This document shows, piece after piece, positions 9,204 through 17,580 of a DNA stretch of 64,000 nucleotides. Origin of the DNA: an uncultured Thermoguttaceae bacterium. Lineage in GTDB: Bacteria; Planctomycetota; Planctomycetia; Pirellulales; Thermoguttaceae. The position numbers were made by a program, and so were the translations under genes. The notes under the pieces were generated by a model that was not told where the DNA came from, did no database searches, and was given only the letters and a program-made list of their open reading frames with translations. The stretch lies in contig CALIRO010000045.1 of the NCBI GenBank assembly GCA_938042245.1, forward strand, positions 145,518 through 209,517, in the 5' to 3' direction. How positions within the stretch are numbered: position 1 is the stretch's first letter; each line of letters begins with the position of its first letter.

Positions 9204-9671
9204 TTAAGTCCTTTGTGAAACAGCAATATATTTTTCTCTGGCCCGGAGGACAAACCGTTCAAACCCGAGATCCTGACACTCTTTGATCAGTTTCTGAAGG
9301 GTACCGGTCTGGGCGTCGCGATCGGCCCGGATAATGATAGTGGCTTTGGCGGCGCTTCGGCCAAGCTCCTGAAGACGTTGCTTTTCCCGTTGGAGGATGC
9401 CGCGGATCAGAGAAAGGCCCACTTCGTCGCCGCCGACGATCACCGTGGGCGGTTTGGCAGCAGTCAATTGGAGGATGATCGGCGATTCCCAAGGGGCTTC
9501 GGGCGGCTTGGCCAGCTCACTTTCCGGCAGCTTGATCCGCTCACTCTGGTCTTCGGTCACAAAGTTGATCGTGAGCATAAAAAAGATGATCAACTGGAAC
9601 GTGACGTCGATCATCGGCGTCATGTCCGGGTCACACCTTGCGCTTGCTACATGGTGTCGGAAGATCTTCAT
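9204..9671 (-). CDS. exbD: ExbD/TolR-family protein (first copy)
   Basis: 155 residues from ATG 9671, preceded by GAGG at a normal distance. The membrane helix with the proton-relay Asp is seen in 'DMTPMIDVTFQLIIFFMLTI'; the periplasmic part contains 'ATIIIRADRDAQTGTLQKLI', typical of the family, where such Asp-containing strands support dimerisation. The partner ExbB-type gene is 365 nt upstream on the same strand. Confidence 0.9.
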   Translation of the reverse strand: MKIFRHHVASARCDPDMTPMIDVTFQLIIFFMLTINFVTEDQSERIKLPESELAKPPEAPWESPIILQLTAAKPPTVIVGGDEVGLSLIRGILQREKQRLQELGRSAAKATIIIRADRDAQTGTLQKLIKECQDLGFERFVLRAREKYIAVSQRT

Positions 9672-10036
9672 TGCTCTGGCCTCACACAAACCTGGCAACC
9701 TTTTCCCTCTGCTCCAAAAGGATTACCCAGTCCCAAACACCACCCAAAAATCCAACCATTTTCGGGGCGCCCCCGGCAGGTTGGCAGGACCGGAATTGTC
9801 TCAACACCACTGGAACCATGCACCTGTTTTCCACGCCAGTTGGTGGCCACAACCACTATACGCCACGATCGAGTCCACAGCACTGTAAAAATGCTCGTAT
9901 TTTCCACCCTACCGGCTTAAAAGTTTTCCCAGAAAACTGCAAAGGGCCAACGCCCTTAGCACCCCAGGCCTGCTCTTTCCCTTTGAAAGCTTCTCCACCG
10001 CCCCCTGAGAAGCCTTAAGTGGAGAACCGGCCAAGA
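9672..10036. other. Gap between exbB and exbD
   Basis: 365 bases between two genes of the same system. No gene-like frame, strong hairpin with a T-run or promoter box stands out. The length is unusual for an ExbB-ExbD pair and may hide a separate promoter. Confidence 0.4.
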
Positions 10037-10858
10037 TCAGGCTTTTTTGGCCGCTCCTGCCGGAGAAAATCGCTTCATCAACTCCCCACTAAGGATGCCC
10101 ACTTCGTTGACCAACCGATTCATTCGGTTACGTACAATTTGATAATATACAATAGCCGGAATCGCAATAATCAATCCAATCAGCGTGGTTACTAACGCCA
10201 TGCTGATCCCTTGGGCCAATTCGGAAGGTTTGGGTGTGGTGGTGCTTTGGGCGATCTTGTTGAAGGCGATAATCATTCCGTTGACCGTACCGAGCAGACC
10301 GAACATGGGGCTAATCTGCCCAATCAGGGCCACATAGCCCAGCCGGTGTTCTAGTTTCATATTTTCCTCCTCGCCCGTTTCCTGCATGGCAGCTATGGCA
10401 GCATCATAGCCACCGGAAAGTTGGGCCATACCAGCGGCCAACACTCGGCCCAAGAAAGATTCATCGGCCTTGACCAACTCATAGGCCTCTTGATACCGCT
10501 TATTGTTCAGATGCTCCTCAAAGACCTGCAAGAGCATCGAAGGAATGATATTCTCCCGTCGAACTGCTAAAATATTCATCACAAACAGAGCCACCAAGTT
10601 GAAGGTGATAAACAGAAAGATAATCACATACGGCAACCCCAACGACCGATACAGCCAAACCAACATGCTCTCCCGTTCCGGCGCTGCAGCCTCTTCGGCG
10701 CCGGCAGAGGTTTCCGCAGATCCGCTTGGTGTTTCGTCTTCCGCATAAACAACGGGGGGTTTAGAAACCACTGCCGTGAAAACCCCCATATACACGGCCA
10801 ATCCTAACATCGCTAAAAAACTGACTCCCAAAAACCGCTTCACATATCCGCTCGACAT
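10037..10858 (-). CDS. exbB: ExbB/TolQ/MotA-family proton channel protein
   Basis: 273 residues from ATG 10858, which has a near-perfect GAGGAGG ribosome site; upstream codons in the frame are not supported. The protein starts with a hydrophobic export segment and an acidic Ser/Ala/Glu-rich stretch, then the first channel helix ('LPYVIIFLFITFNLVALFV'), a cytoplasmic loop, and the conserved pair of helices: 'LIGQISPMFGLLGTVNGMI' and 'GISMALVTTLIGLIIAIPA'. These are hallmarks of the proton-channel subunit that pairs with ExbD or TolR to drive outer-membrane transport or cell-envelope work. The extra N-terminal helix and periplasmic linker are as seen in many planctomycete homologues. Confidence 0.92.
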   Translation of the reverse strand: MSSGYVKRFLGVSFLAMLGLAVYMGVFTAVVSKPPVVYAEDETPSGSAETSAGAEEAAAPERESMLVWLYRSLGLPYVIIFLFITFNLVALFVMNILAVRRENIIPSMLLQVFEEHLNNKRYQEAYELVKADESFLGRVLAAGMAQLSGGYDAAIAAMQETGEEENMKLEHRLGYVALIGQISPMFGLLGTVNGMIIAFNKIAQSTTTPKPSELAQGISMALVTTLIGLIIAIPAIVYYQIVRNRMNRLVNEVGILSGELMKRFSPAGAAKKA

Positions 10859-11734
10859 GACTACCTCCTCTCCTAGGACAGCTTCTCCCAATAGGCCAAA
10901 AATACGTCTGTCTGGGGGTGTTTGGGTGGCGCGGAGTCTTATCCGTCCCTGGTGGCTGCTCCTATGGGCGGGACGCTGTAGCCCGCCAAAAGCTCGGCTT
11001 CGGCAGTTGGCAACATAGACTCCCTTAGCCACCTAAAAAGAATTATTATAAATCCAACTTCGTTTCTTTGGAACCCCTCGCAAACTCCTTTTTTCACAGA
11101 AGCTTGCTGTCTAAAAAACCTATTTTACGTCCTGGGACCTGTCAAGCGAAGCCTGCCAAGCAGGCCCTGGTCGAGTCGGGCGGGGTTCTGGCCATGCTGG
11201 CCCAGGGTGGGCCACTTCAGTCCGTGCCCGGAAGATCCAGGCCAGGAACAGATGCCTCTGCTGCCAAAACCCATTTCCCCTCAGAGGTTAGCCTTTTCTG
11301 AGTTCCCTTTAACTTTTCCTACAGCTCCAGGGAAGTTATTCCCCTTTTGGGCAAAAAGCTATTTGGAAAGGGTAGCCTTGGGCTTTTCCCACAAAGCTGG
11401 CGCCTACAGAGACCCCGTTGGCGACCTTTTGTTCCAAAGCCCCCTATATCTTTGGAACATTTAACCCACCTAGAGCTCTTGGAACCTGAGCCGCCTGGTA
11501 TGGCTTGGAAGCTGGGCCAGATCGGGATGGGTGTTAAAGCATATTTAGAAAGTCCTGAGAGTCCGGACGTGCCGTCCGCAACGACTCCCAGTGCGGGTCT
11601 CCATTCTGTAAATCCTCCCCTCTCTATACCGTGGGAGAGGGTTCGGAGGAGTGGCCCTCTTTCTGCCCACTGGGGAGAGGAGTTTTTTATTGGTTTTTCT
11701 CCCAATGGCAGGGGCGATCGGCAGACCGAAACGG
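10859..11734. other. 876-base gap without a recognisable gene
   Basis: Frames here are short and lack family features. It holds an inverted repeat GGCGGG/CCCGCC at 10968-10988 in the exbB leader region and, near 11540-11640, one copy of a dispersed repeat also seen near 23870. Confidence 0.5.
11540..11640 (+). repeat. Dispersed intergenic repeat, family 2, copy 1
   Basis: The segment around TTTAGAAAGTCCTGAGAG and GACGTGCCGTCCGCAAC is similar to 23866-23981 (TTTGGAAAGGCCCTAGCAG ... GGCGTGCCGCCCGCAAC). Both copies run into a CCTCTCCC/GGGAGAGG-type inverted repeat. Confidence 0.5.
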
Positions 11735-12739
11735 TCATCCAATCTGAAGAACTCCTGTGCCGGCGATTTGATCGGTTTTTAAGTCCTGCAGGGCCCTGTT
11801 CGCCTCAGCCAACGGATACACCGTAGTATGAGGGCGGATCGGGATCCGGGCTGCTTCGGCCAACAGTTGCTCCCCATCTTGGCGGGTATTGGAAGTAACC
11901 GAGCGGATATCTCGCTCATAGAAGAGATACCGTTGATAGTCCATTTGGGGGATGGGGCTCATGTAGATGCCCGCCAAAGCGAGGGTACCACCTTTTTGGA
12001 GTTTTTCCAAAGCAGGGGGTACCAAATCCCCCGCTGGGGCAAAAATGATCGCACTATGCACCTTGCAGGGAAGTTGCTCGGCGGATTCGCCTACCCAATC
12101 GGCCCCCATCTGGCGGGCCAATTGGCGGTGTTTTTCGCCCCGGCTTACCACGAAGACCTCACAACCCCGAGCTTGGGCCAGTTGGAGCACCACATGGGCC
12201 GAGGAACCAAACCCATATAGGGCCAACCGCCCCCCTTCTTCGGGCACTTGAGCCCGCCGAAACGCCCGGTAGCCAATAATCCCCGCACACAAAAGGGGGG
12301 CCGCCTCCGCATCGGTAAACAGCTCGGGAATCGCATAGGCAAAATCTTCCCGGACCAAGGCGTATTCGGCATAGCCACCGTCGGCATGATAGCCGGTAAA
12401 CTGGGCCGCCTCGCAAAGATTTTCCTTGCCTGCCCGGCAAAATTCGCATTGGCCGCACGTCTGCCGAAGCCAAGCAATGCCCACCCGGTCCCCTAGGCGA
12501 AACCGTCGGCAATTCGGCCCCAACGCATCGACAATCCCCACTATCTGGTGGCCTGGCACCACCGGCATCTTTGCCCCGGCCAGCTCCCCTTCAATCACAT
12601 GCAGATCCGTCCGGCAGATTGCACACGTCCGCACCCGAACCCGCAGATGCCCTTCCGGAGGCTCCGGGGTGGGCAGTTCCCTCAGGCGAAGCGGCCCGTT
12701 CTGAATCGAATCCACCCTCTCTAATACCATGGCCTTCAT
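11735..12739 (-). CDS. Zinc-binding alcohol dehydrogenase (MDR family)
   Basis: 334 residues from ATG 12739 with GGGAGG upstream. Medium-chain dehydrogenase fold: catalytic-zinc residues in 'CAICRTDLHVIEG' and 'VVPGHQIVG', structural-zinc Cys cluster 'CGQCEFCRAGKENLC', and a nucleotide-binding stretch 'LALYGFGSSAHVVLQLAQ' in place of the classical GxGxxG. It should oxidise an alcohol or reduce an aldehyde with NAD(P). The substrate cannot be read from sequence; the sequence resembles the YogA/AdhP-like group. It stands alone between two long gaps. Confidence 0.88.
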   Translation of the reverse strand: MKAMVLERVDSIQNGPLRLRELPTPEPPEGHLRVRVRTCAICRTDLHVIEGELAGAKMPVVPGHQIVGIVDALGPNCRRFRLGDRVGIAWLRQTCGQCEFCRAGKENLCEAAQFTGYHADGGYAEYALVREDFAYAIPELFTDAEAAPLLCAGIIGYRAFRRAQVPEEGGRLALYGFGSSAHVVLQLAQARGCEVFVVSRGEKHRQLARQMGADWVGESAEQLPCKVHSAIIFAPAGDLVPPALEKLQKGGTLALAGIYMSPIPQMDYQRYLFYERDIRSVTSNTRQDGEQLLAEAARIPIRPHTTVYPLAEANRALQDLKTDQIAGTGVLQIG

Positions 12740-13163
12740 CGACAAACCTCCCAATGGACTCCCTTTGGTTAGAAAGTTGCCCACCCGATCGAAACAGACC
12801 ACCAGGAATCTCTCCGTCATTGGGGGAAGAGATCTTCTGGAAAGGGAGAGATTTTATTTTGGTCCGCCCTTTTTATTTTGACTAGCTCTCCCTAAGTTCA
12901 CACACGAGGCGAAACCTTGCTGGTATCTACCAGGGGGACCTTGGCAGGCGAATCCAATGAGTCGAGCCTCCAAAAGTGCATATAGTTCCCTAGATGTTTG
13001 AGGTTTTCGAGGTGTTCCCATGCGGGCTCGCTACTTCCAAGGCACTGCTTCTGCAAATGCACCTCGGTTGGGTGGGGATGATAAAGATGGGGTAGCTCGC
13101 TATGAACCGATGGATTTGCATCCAGCAGAAAGCGGAACATGAAGACACACCCGAAATAGAAAC

Positions 13164-13206
13164 AAAAACGGCGTGGAAGCCGTCGTTTCCGCGAGCTCCA
13201 CGCCGT
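13164..13206 (-). terminator. Intrinsic terminator downstream of the VIT/vWA gene
   Basis: Perfect 10-bp arms ACGGCGTGGA (13168-13177) and TCCACGCCGT (13197-13206) enclose a 19-nt loop. Read on the minus strand, the stem is followed by TTTTTGTTTCTATTT. It is about 200 nt after the stop of the VIT/vWA gene. Nothing else is evident in the 666-base gap. Confidence 0.8.
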
Positions 13207-13405
13207 CAAAATGGGCTGGGGGAATGCCCTCGGCATCCAACTCCACCGGACGGTTTCAAACCGGTAGGTGCATCCGATCCTCCCTGGAAGAATGGGAAGA
13301 ATAGGAGGACGACTTTCGCCAGGCAAACGCTTCGCTCCGGTGGGCCATGGACTGCCCCCCCCGGGCTGGAAGAATAAAGGCACGATTTTCCCCGGCGAAA
13401 TCCCA

Positions 13406-15757
13406 TTACGGTTCGATCAAGTAGGCTTGGCCGCCTAGGTTGACCATGACCGGCTCGTCAAAGACCAAGTACTGCGACATGGTGCGACCGTAGCGGTTGG
13501 CCAACTCGAAATACTCCCGGCTAAACTGCCGGACCCGTTGGAGGTTCTTTTGCTGGGCTTCAGTGAGGGTGGAGTCGATCCACTGGTTTTGCCGACGGTA
13601 GAAGGTCCGGTTGGCCACCTGCCGGATGTTTTGACCGGCCTGCAGGACTTCCCGATCGGCGTCAGCGGCTTCCCTGGCCAACGCGCCGCCGAGAGATCTA
13701 CCGGCTTCTTTGAAAGCCTGAGCGGCATCGGCCGCAGACGCCGCCGGTCCTGCACCCCAAAAGGCAGGGAGACTGGGCATCGCCTGTTCAGCCGCTTTCA
13801 TTGCCCCACGGAAGGCCCGTTGGCCGACGCCGCCAAAACCTTCGGCTTGGGCCAGGGCCTCCAGCCGACGGTGGGCCCGCTCCACGTTGGCGGTAACCGC
13901 GCCGATCGGAGCGTTCTCATCAGCCAGGAAGGAAGTGTACGGAGTTATCACCCCATGCCGGGTGGCCAACTCCACGAGCTCCTTGACCAACTCGTCGTTT
14001 TTGCCTTTCAGATCAATCTCGTCCAGGATTTCGCCGATGCGGCGGATGGCCCAAAGTTTTTCGACAAAGCCGAGGCTTTCGTCCGGGCTTTTTTCCACCA
14101 GATTGGCAGGGAAGTCCAGCTTCTGGGTCTGATCCCCCAGTTTGCCTTGGACAACCACCTTGGCCGCCCCAGACTTCTTGTATCGGCCAACCAGGACCAA
14201 TTGCTGCCCGGCAAACAGGTCAATCGGTCCCTTCGGATAGATGCGGTTGACCACGGGGCCGTCCTCCGGCTTGGCTGTATCCACGGTAATCTCAATCTTC
14301 ACATCAGTCATCACCGGGGACTCGATCCGGCGATAGAACCGGGAGACAGCGTCTTCCAGGTCTTGTTCGGGCCGGACGTATTCGCTCTGGCCGAAGTTCT
14401 CGGTAACCAGCCGATCCAACAGCCGAGCATTCACGTCGTAGCCGACGCCAAAGGCAAAGATGCGAGCCCGTACCTTGTTACTTTCCTTGGCGTTGGCAAC
14501 GATCTTCATCTCATTGGTTTCACCGGCAGTGGGCAGGCCATCGGTCAGGAAGATGATGTAGCTGGGTCGGCTGGAATCGGTCAGTTGGGCCAGAGCAGCT
14601 TTCAAGGCGCCGTCGATGTTGGTGCTGCCGCCTGCATAGAGGCCTTCGATGAACCCCTGGGCGGCCCGACGGGTTTCGTCATTGTACCGCTGCAATTCCG
14701 GCCGGAACGATTCGACCGTGCTATCGTAGGCGAGAATGTTGAACGTGTCGCCTTCGCGGAGGTTCTGAAGGATAAATTTGGCGGCGTTTCGGGCTTGCTC
14801 GATCTTCTTGCCGGTCATACTGCCCGAACGATCCACCACAAAGATGACGGTCTTTTTGGGCCGCTCGCCCGTTTGCTCGATCTTCGGACTGGCCAAAAGC
14901 AGGAAATAGCCGTCCTCCTTCTCGTTGGGCCGATAGCTAAGCACCCGAGTGCTGACCGTGCCTTTGCCAATATCGTAGAATAGCCGAAAATCGCTGGTCG
15001 GAATCTGCTTTTCCACCTTCCAGCTCACGGTGGCGTGCTTGTCGTCCGGCCGCTTGATATCTACCGGATGCGTCGGACTATAGACATTCTTAATTTCATC
15101 TTGGCTTTCGATGCTGATCCGGAAACTGATCTCGTCAACCGGCTCCGCCGTGTATTTGGCGGTGCTTAGAGGGAACAGAAAATCGGTCAGCCCCTCGAAC
15201 TTTCGGCAAAGCTGGTTATACCGAAGAATGACCTTCCGTTCCGCTCCCGGCGGCACCGGAAACACACTGGTCTTAAATAGCCCCGTGCCAATCCATTCCA
15301 ATAGGGCCGGGTCTTTGTTTTTCCGGACAATGTCTTCGTAGAGTCGGCGGGCCTCCTCAGCCTTCATCAGTTTGGCCGGGTATTCCTTGCCATCGATCAT
15401 CAAGGTCAACTGATCTACCGCCCCGTCATACGGCAGCGGGAAGATAAAGGAGACCTCCAACTGTCGGCTCCCGGTATTGACAAACGACTGGGTAACCTGC
15501 ACCGAGGCCACCTGATCGACAATCTTGGCATGGACGCTAAGTTCTTTGATCTTATAGGTGGCCGGCGGCGGAGGCACCGGCCGAGGCGGATGCGGCGGCG
15601 GATACGGGGGCGGATAGGGTGGCGGCCAAATAATGCCCGGCCTTGGCAACCGCACCGATTGCCCTGGATCTTCCACCACCAATACCCCCTGCGCCTGAGC
15701 TACCAGAGGCAACAGGAACACCACCACCAACCCCACACCTACAATCCAACGTCCCAT
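13406..15757 (-). CDS. Secreted VIT + von Willebrand factor A protein
   Basis: 783 residues from ATG 15757 (AAGGAG upstream). A signal peptide ('VGVGLVVVFLLPLVAQAQG') is followed by a Pro/Tyr-rich linker and a VIT domain (about residues 70-200) typical of inter-alpha-trypsin inhibitor-like proteins. A vWA domain (about 305-475) follows, with a complete MIDAS start 'FVVDRSGSMTGKK', so it should bind a divalent metal and a protein ligand. The C-terminal third is helical and Ala/Arg/Gln-rich ('VNLGGQAYLIEP' at the end). Such proteins are abundant in planctomycetes and probably act in the envelope, but no partner is known. It has its own terminator; the 372-base gap behind it should hold its promoter. 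Confidence 0.88.
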   Translation of the reverse strand: MGRWIVGVGLVVVFLLPLVAQAQGVLVVEDPGQSVRLPRPGIIWPPPYPPPYPPPHPPRPVPPPPATYKIKELSVHAKIVDQVASVQVTQSFVNTGSRQLEVSFIFPLPYDGAVDQLTLMIDGKEYPAKLMKAEEARRLYEDIVRKNKDPALLEWIGTGLFKTSVFPVPPGAERKVILRYNQLCRKFEGLTDFLFPLSTAKYTAEPVDEISFRISIESQDEIKNVYSPTHPVDIKRPDDKHATVSWKVEKQIPTSDFRLFYDIGKGTVSTRVLSYRPNEKEDGYFLLLASPKIEQTGERPKKTVIFVVDRSGSMTGKKIEQARNAAKFILQNLREGDTFNILAYDSTVESFRPELQRYNDETRRAAQGFIEGLYAGGSTNIDGALKAALAQLTDSSRPSYIIFLTDGLPTAGETNEMKIVANAKESNKVRARIFAFGVGYDVNARLLDRLVTENFGQSEYVRPEQDLEDAVSRFYRRIESPVMTDVKIEITVDTAKPEDGPVVNRIYPKGPIDLFAGQQLVLVGRYKKSGAAKVVVQGKLGDQTQKLDFPANLVEKSPDESLGFVEKLWAIRRIGEILDEIDLKGKNDELVKELVELATRHGVITPYTSFLADENAPIGAVTANVERAHRRLEALAQAEGFGGVGQRAFRGAMKAAEQAMPSLPAFWGAGPAASAADAAQAFKEAGRSLGGALAREAADADREVLQAGQNIRQVANRTFYRRQNQWIDSTLTEAQQKNLQRVRQFSREYFELANRYGRTMSQYLVFDEPVMVNLGGQAYLIEP

Positions 15758-16129
15758 GACCAAACTCCTTCCAAAAAAGGTGGCAACATTTGGCCGAAAC
15801 CAGCCCGTTTTTCTACGCCAAAGTTTTTCTCTATGTTAGACGTAGCTAACTAGAAAAAAGTTTCGGGCCAGTTCAGCCAAAGGAAGACGCTGCCTGGATG
15901 ATCCGAGGAAAACCTTTGGGTGTCGCTGCGGCGCAACTTGGGATCCAGACCAAATATATAAACTCGCACAAAAACTAGATTCCTGGTTTCGGAGGAGTGC
16001 CTTGCTCCCCCATTCGGGTGAACTGTGAGGTTTTTTCCCGGAAGAAAGGTGAGGAAGAAGAGGCGGCAGAAAATGGTAAAACAGAAAAAATGCACAGTTT
16101 AGATAAATAGGAATGAGCAACGAAGGAGG
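15758..16129. other. Gap upstream of the VIT/vWA gene
   Basis: 372 bases, both flanking genes on the minus strand. It should hold the VIT/vWA promoter; I could not pick out a convincing -35/-10 pair. Nothing else seen. Confidence 0.4.
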
Positions 16130-17176
16130 TTATTCCCTCTTAAGAGGGGATAGCCGGAGTTGTCCCCCCAGAGCTTCCACCAAAATCGCTCCGGGCAGAG
16201 TCCACCGGGCTACTTTGGTAGCTGGGGCGCCAAGAGCATGATGCACAGCCTGAACTAGCAGGTCCCATTCAGGTTGGCCCATCTGTTGCTGGGGCCAACC
16301 TTGCTGACGCCATAAACTGCGGAAAATTTCCCGAATAAGAAAGCTGGGTAATTTGGCAAGCCGATCCGCCCGGAAGACCCATCTTTGGCCATCTTGCAGG
16401 GCCGTCTGCTCTAACAAATAGGCTGCCTCCGAATCAATCCACTCAGTGACCTCCTGCGCCAATCGGCCCAGACGCAAAATTGCCTCCTCAACATGGGGAT
16501 TAAAATACCCCCTAAGAAGGGGCAACAGTTGGTGCCGAATTCGGTTCCGGGTAAACCGCAGGTCCTCATTGGAGGCATCCTGGCGATAGTCTTGACCCAA
16601 ATCCGCCAGATATTGTCGAAGTTCCTGCCGGGTAAAGGACAACAAGGGACGGATGACCGCTACAGCGGGGCTTAATGGCCTAGCTCGGCTCATACCGGCC
16701 AACCCAGCAATGCCAGTGCCCCGAAGGATCCGATGGAGGATGGTTTCCACCTGATCATCAGCCGTATGGGCGGTAGCCACATAACGCAGTCCATGCTGCT
16801 CGGCCAATTGGCGGAGGAAATGATAGCGGGCTTTTCGGGCGAGGGCTTCCGAAGGGTGGCCTGTGGGGGTTATCAGTCCATCCTTCGAAGGAGGGGTTCC
16901 CACATGGCAAACCACCCCCCACCGCTGGCAGAGGGTTTGGACCCATTGGGCATCTTCGTCCGCTGCCTGGCCTCGGAGCCGATGGTTAAAATGGCCTACC
17001 AGGATTGCCCCCCTGGAACGGGCTTTTTCTGGGCAAAGGGCCAGCATAGCCCGGAACAGAGCCACACTATCCGGCCCCCCCGAAAGACCAATGACCACCC
17101 CTTTGGAAAGCCACTCTTCCGGCGGCCAAAGCTCGCTCAAACGCCCCTCCACCGGATGCAACTGTCGGGTATCCAT
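16130..17176 (-). CDS. tilS: tRNA(Ile)-lysidine synthase
   Basis: 348 residues from ATG 17176 (GGAAAG upstream; the frame continues to an ATG at 17239). TilS converts C34 of the CAU-anticodon tRNA-Ile to lysidine so that it reads AUA. The PP-loop 'IGLSGGPDSVALF' binds ATP, and 'GHFNHRLRGQAADEDA' and 'VATAHTADDQVETILHRILR' are the next two family motifs, including the HxxDDQxET signature. Length fits the short form of TilS with a reduced C-terminal region. Confidence 0.93.
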   Translation of the reverse strand: MDTRQLHPVEGRLSELWPPEEWLSKGVVIGLSGGPDSVALFRAMLALCPEKARSRGAILVGHFNHRLRGQAADEDAQWVQTLCQRWGVVCHVGTPPSKDGLITPTGHPSEALARKARYHFLRQLAEQHGLRYVATAHTADDQVETILHRILRGTGIAGLAGMSRARPLSPAVAVIRPLLSFTRQELRQYLADLGQDYRQDASNEDLRFTRNRIRHQLLPLLRGYFNPHVEEAILRLGRLAQEVTEWIDSEAAYLLEQTALQDGQRWVFRADRLAKLPSFLIREIFRSLWRQQGWPQQQMGQPEWDLLVQAVHHALGAPATKVARWTLPGAILVEALGGQLRLSPLKRE

Positions 17177-17580
17177 CCGCTTTCCAATGTTTTTAAAGGA
17201 AAACCCGAAAGCTCTGGGAGAACCTCTTTCCCTCTTCATTTCTTACAGTTTGAAAATCCGTGATAATCCACTATACTGAACCTAAAGGAAAGAAGGAAAT
17301 AGCCCTGATTTTTTGTGCCCATTTTATGCGTGGTTAGGTTCTTTAGGCAGAAGATCAAGGTTCGCGGAAACCGAAAAGGGCACTTAATTAATTCCCCCTT
17401 TCGGGTTAAAAGGTGTTATTTTCTTTTTCATGAAGGCATAATGGGGTTAGTTTTCGTGAAACTTTTGTTACTCAGGGAAACGGCTCCTATTAACCGTAGT
17501 TATTTTCATAAACACATAAAGTACCGTTAAGGGCTTTTACCCCAGTAGAGGCACAGGAGTAGCAAAGGCGATCGATCTTC
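17177..17580. other. Divergent intergenic region between tilS and the hybrid kinase gene
   Basis: 404 bases, AT-richer than the genes on either side. It must hold promoters for both genes. I see no clear -35/-10 pair and no repeat. Confidence 0.4.

Noticed and set aside
10968..10988. GGCGGG/CCCGCC inverted repeat upstream of exbB
   Set aside because: No T-run follows on either strand; too little to call a terminator or operator.
12898..13383. 161-codon open frame between the dehydrogenase and VIT/vWA genes
   Set aside because: It runs through the intrinsic terminator at 13164-13206 and shows no family feature.
13538..14983. Long open frame (481 codons) antisense to the VIT/vWA gene
   Set aside because: It mirrors the real gene on the other strand, has no ribosome site or recognisable domain, and its composition is that of a complement frame.
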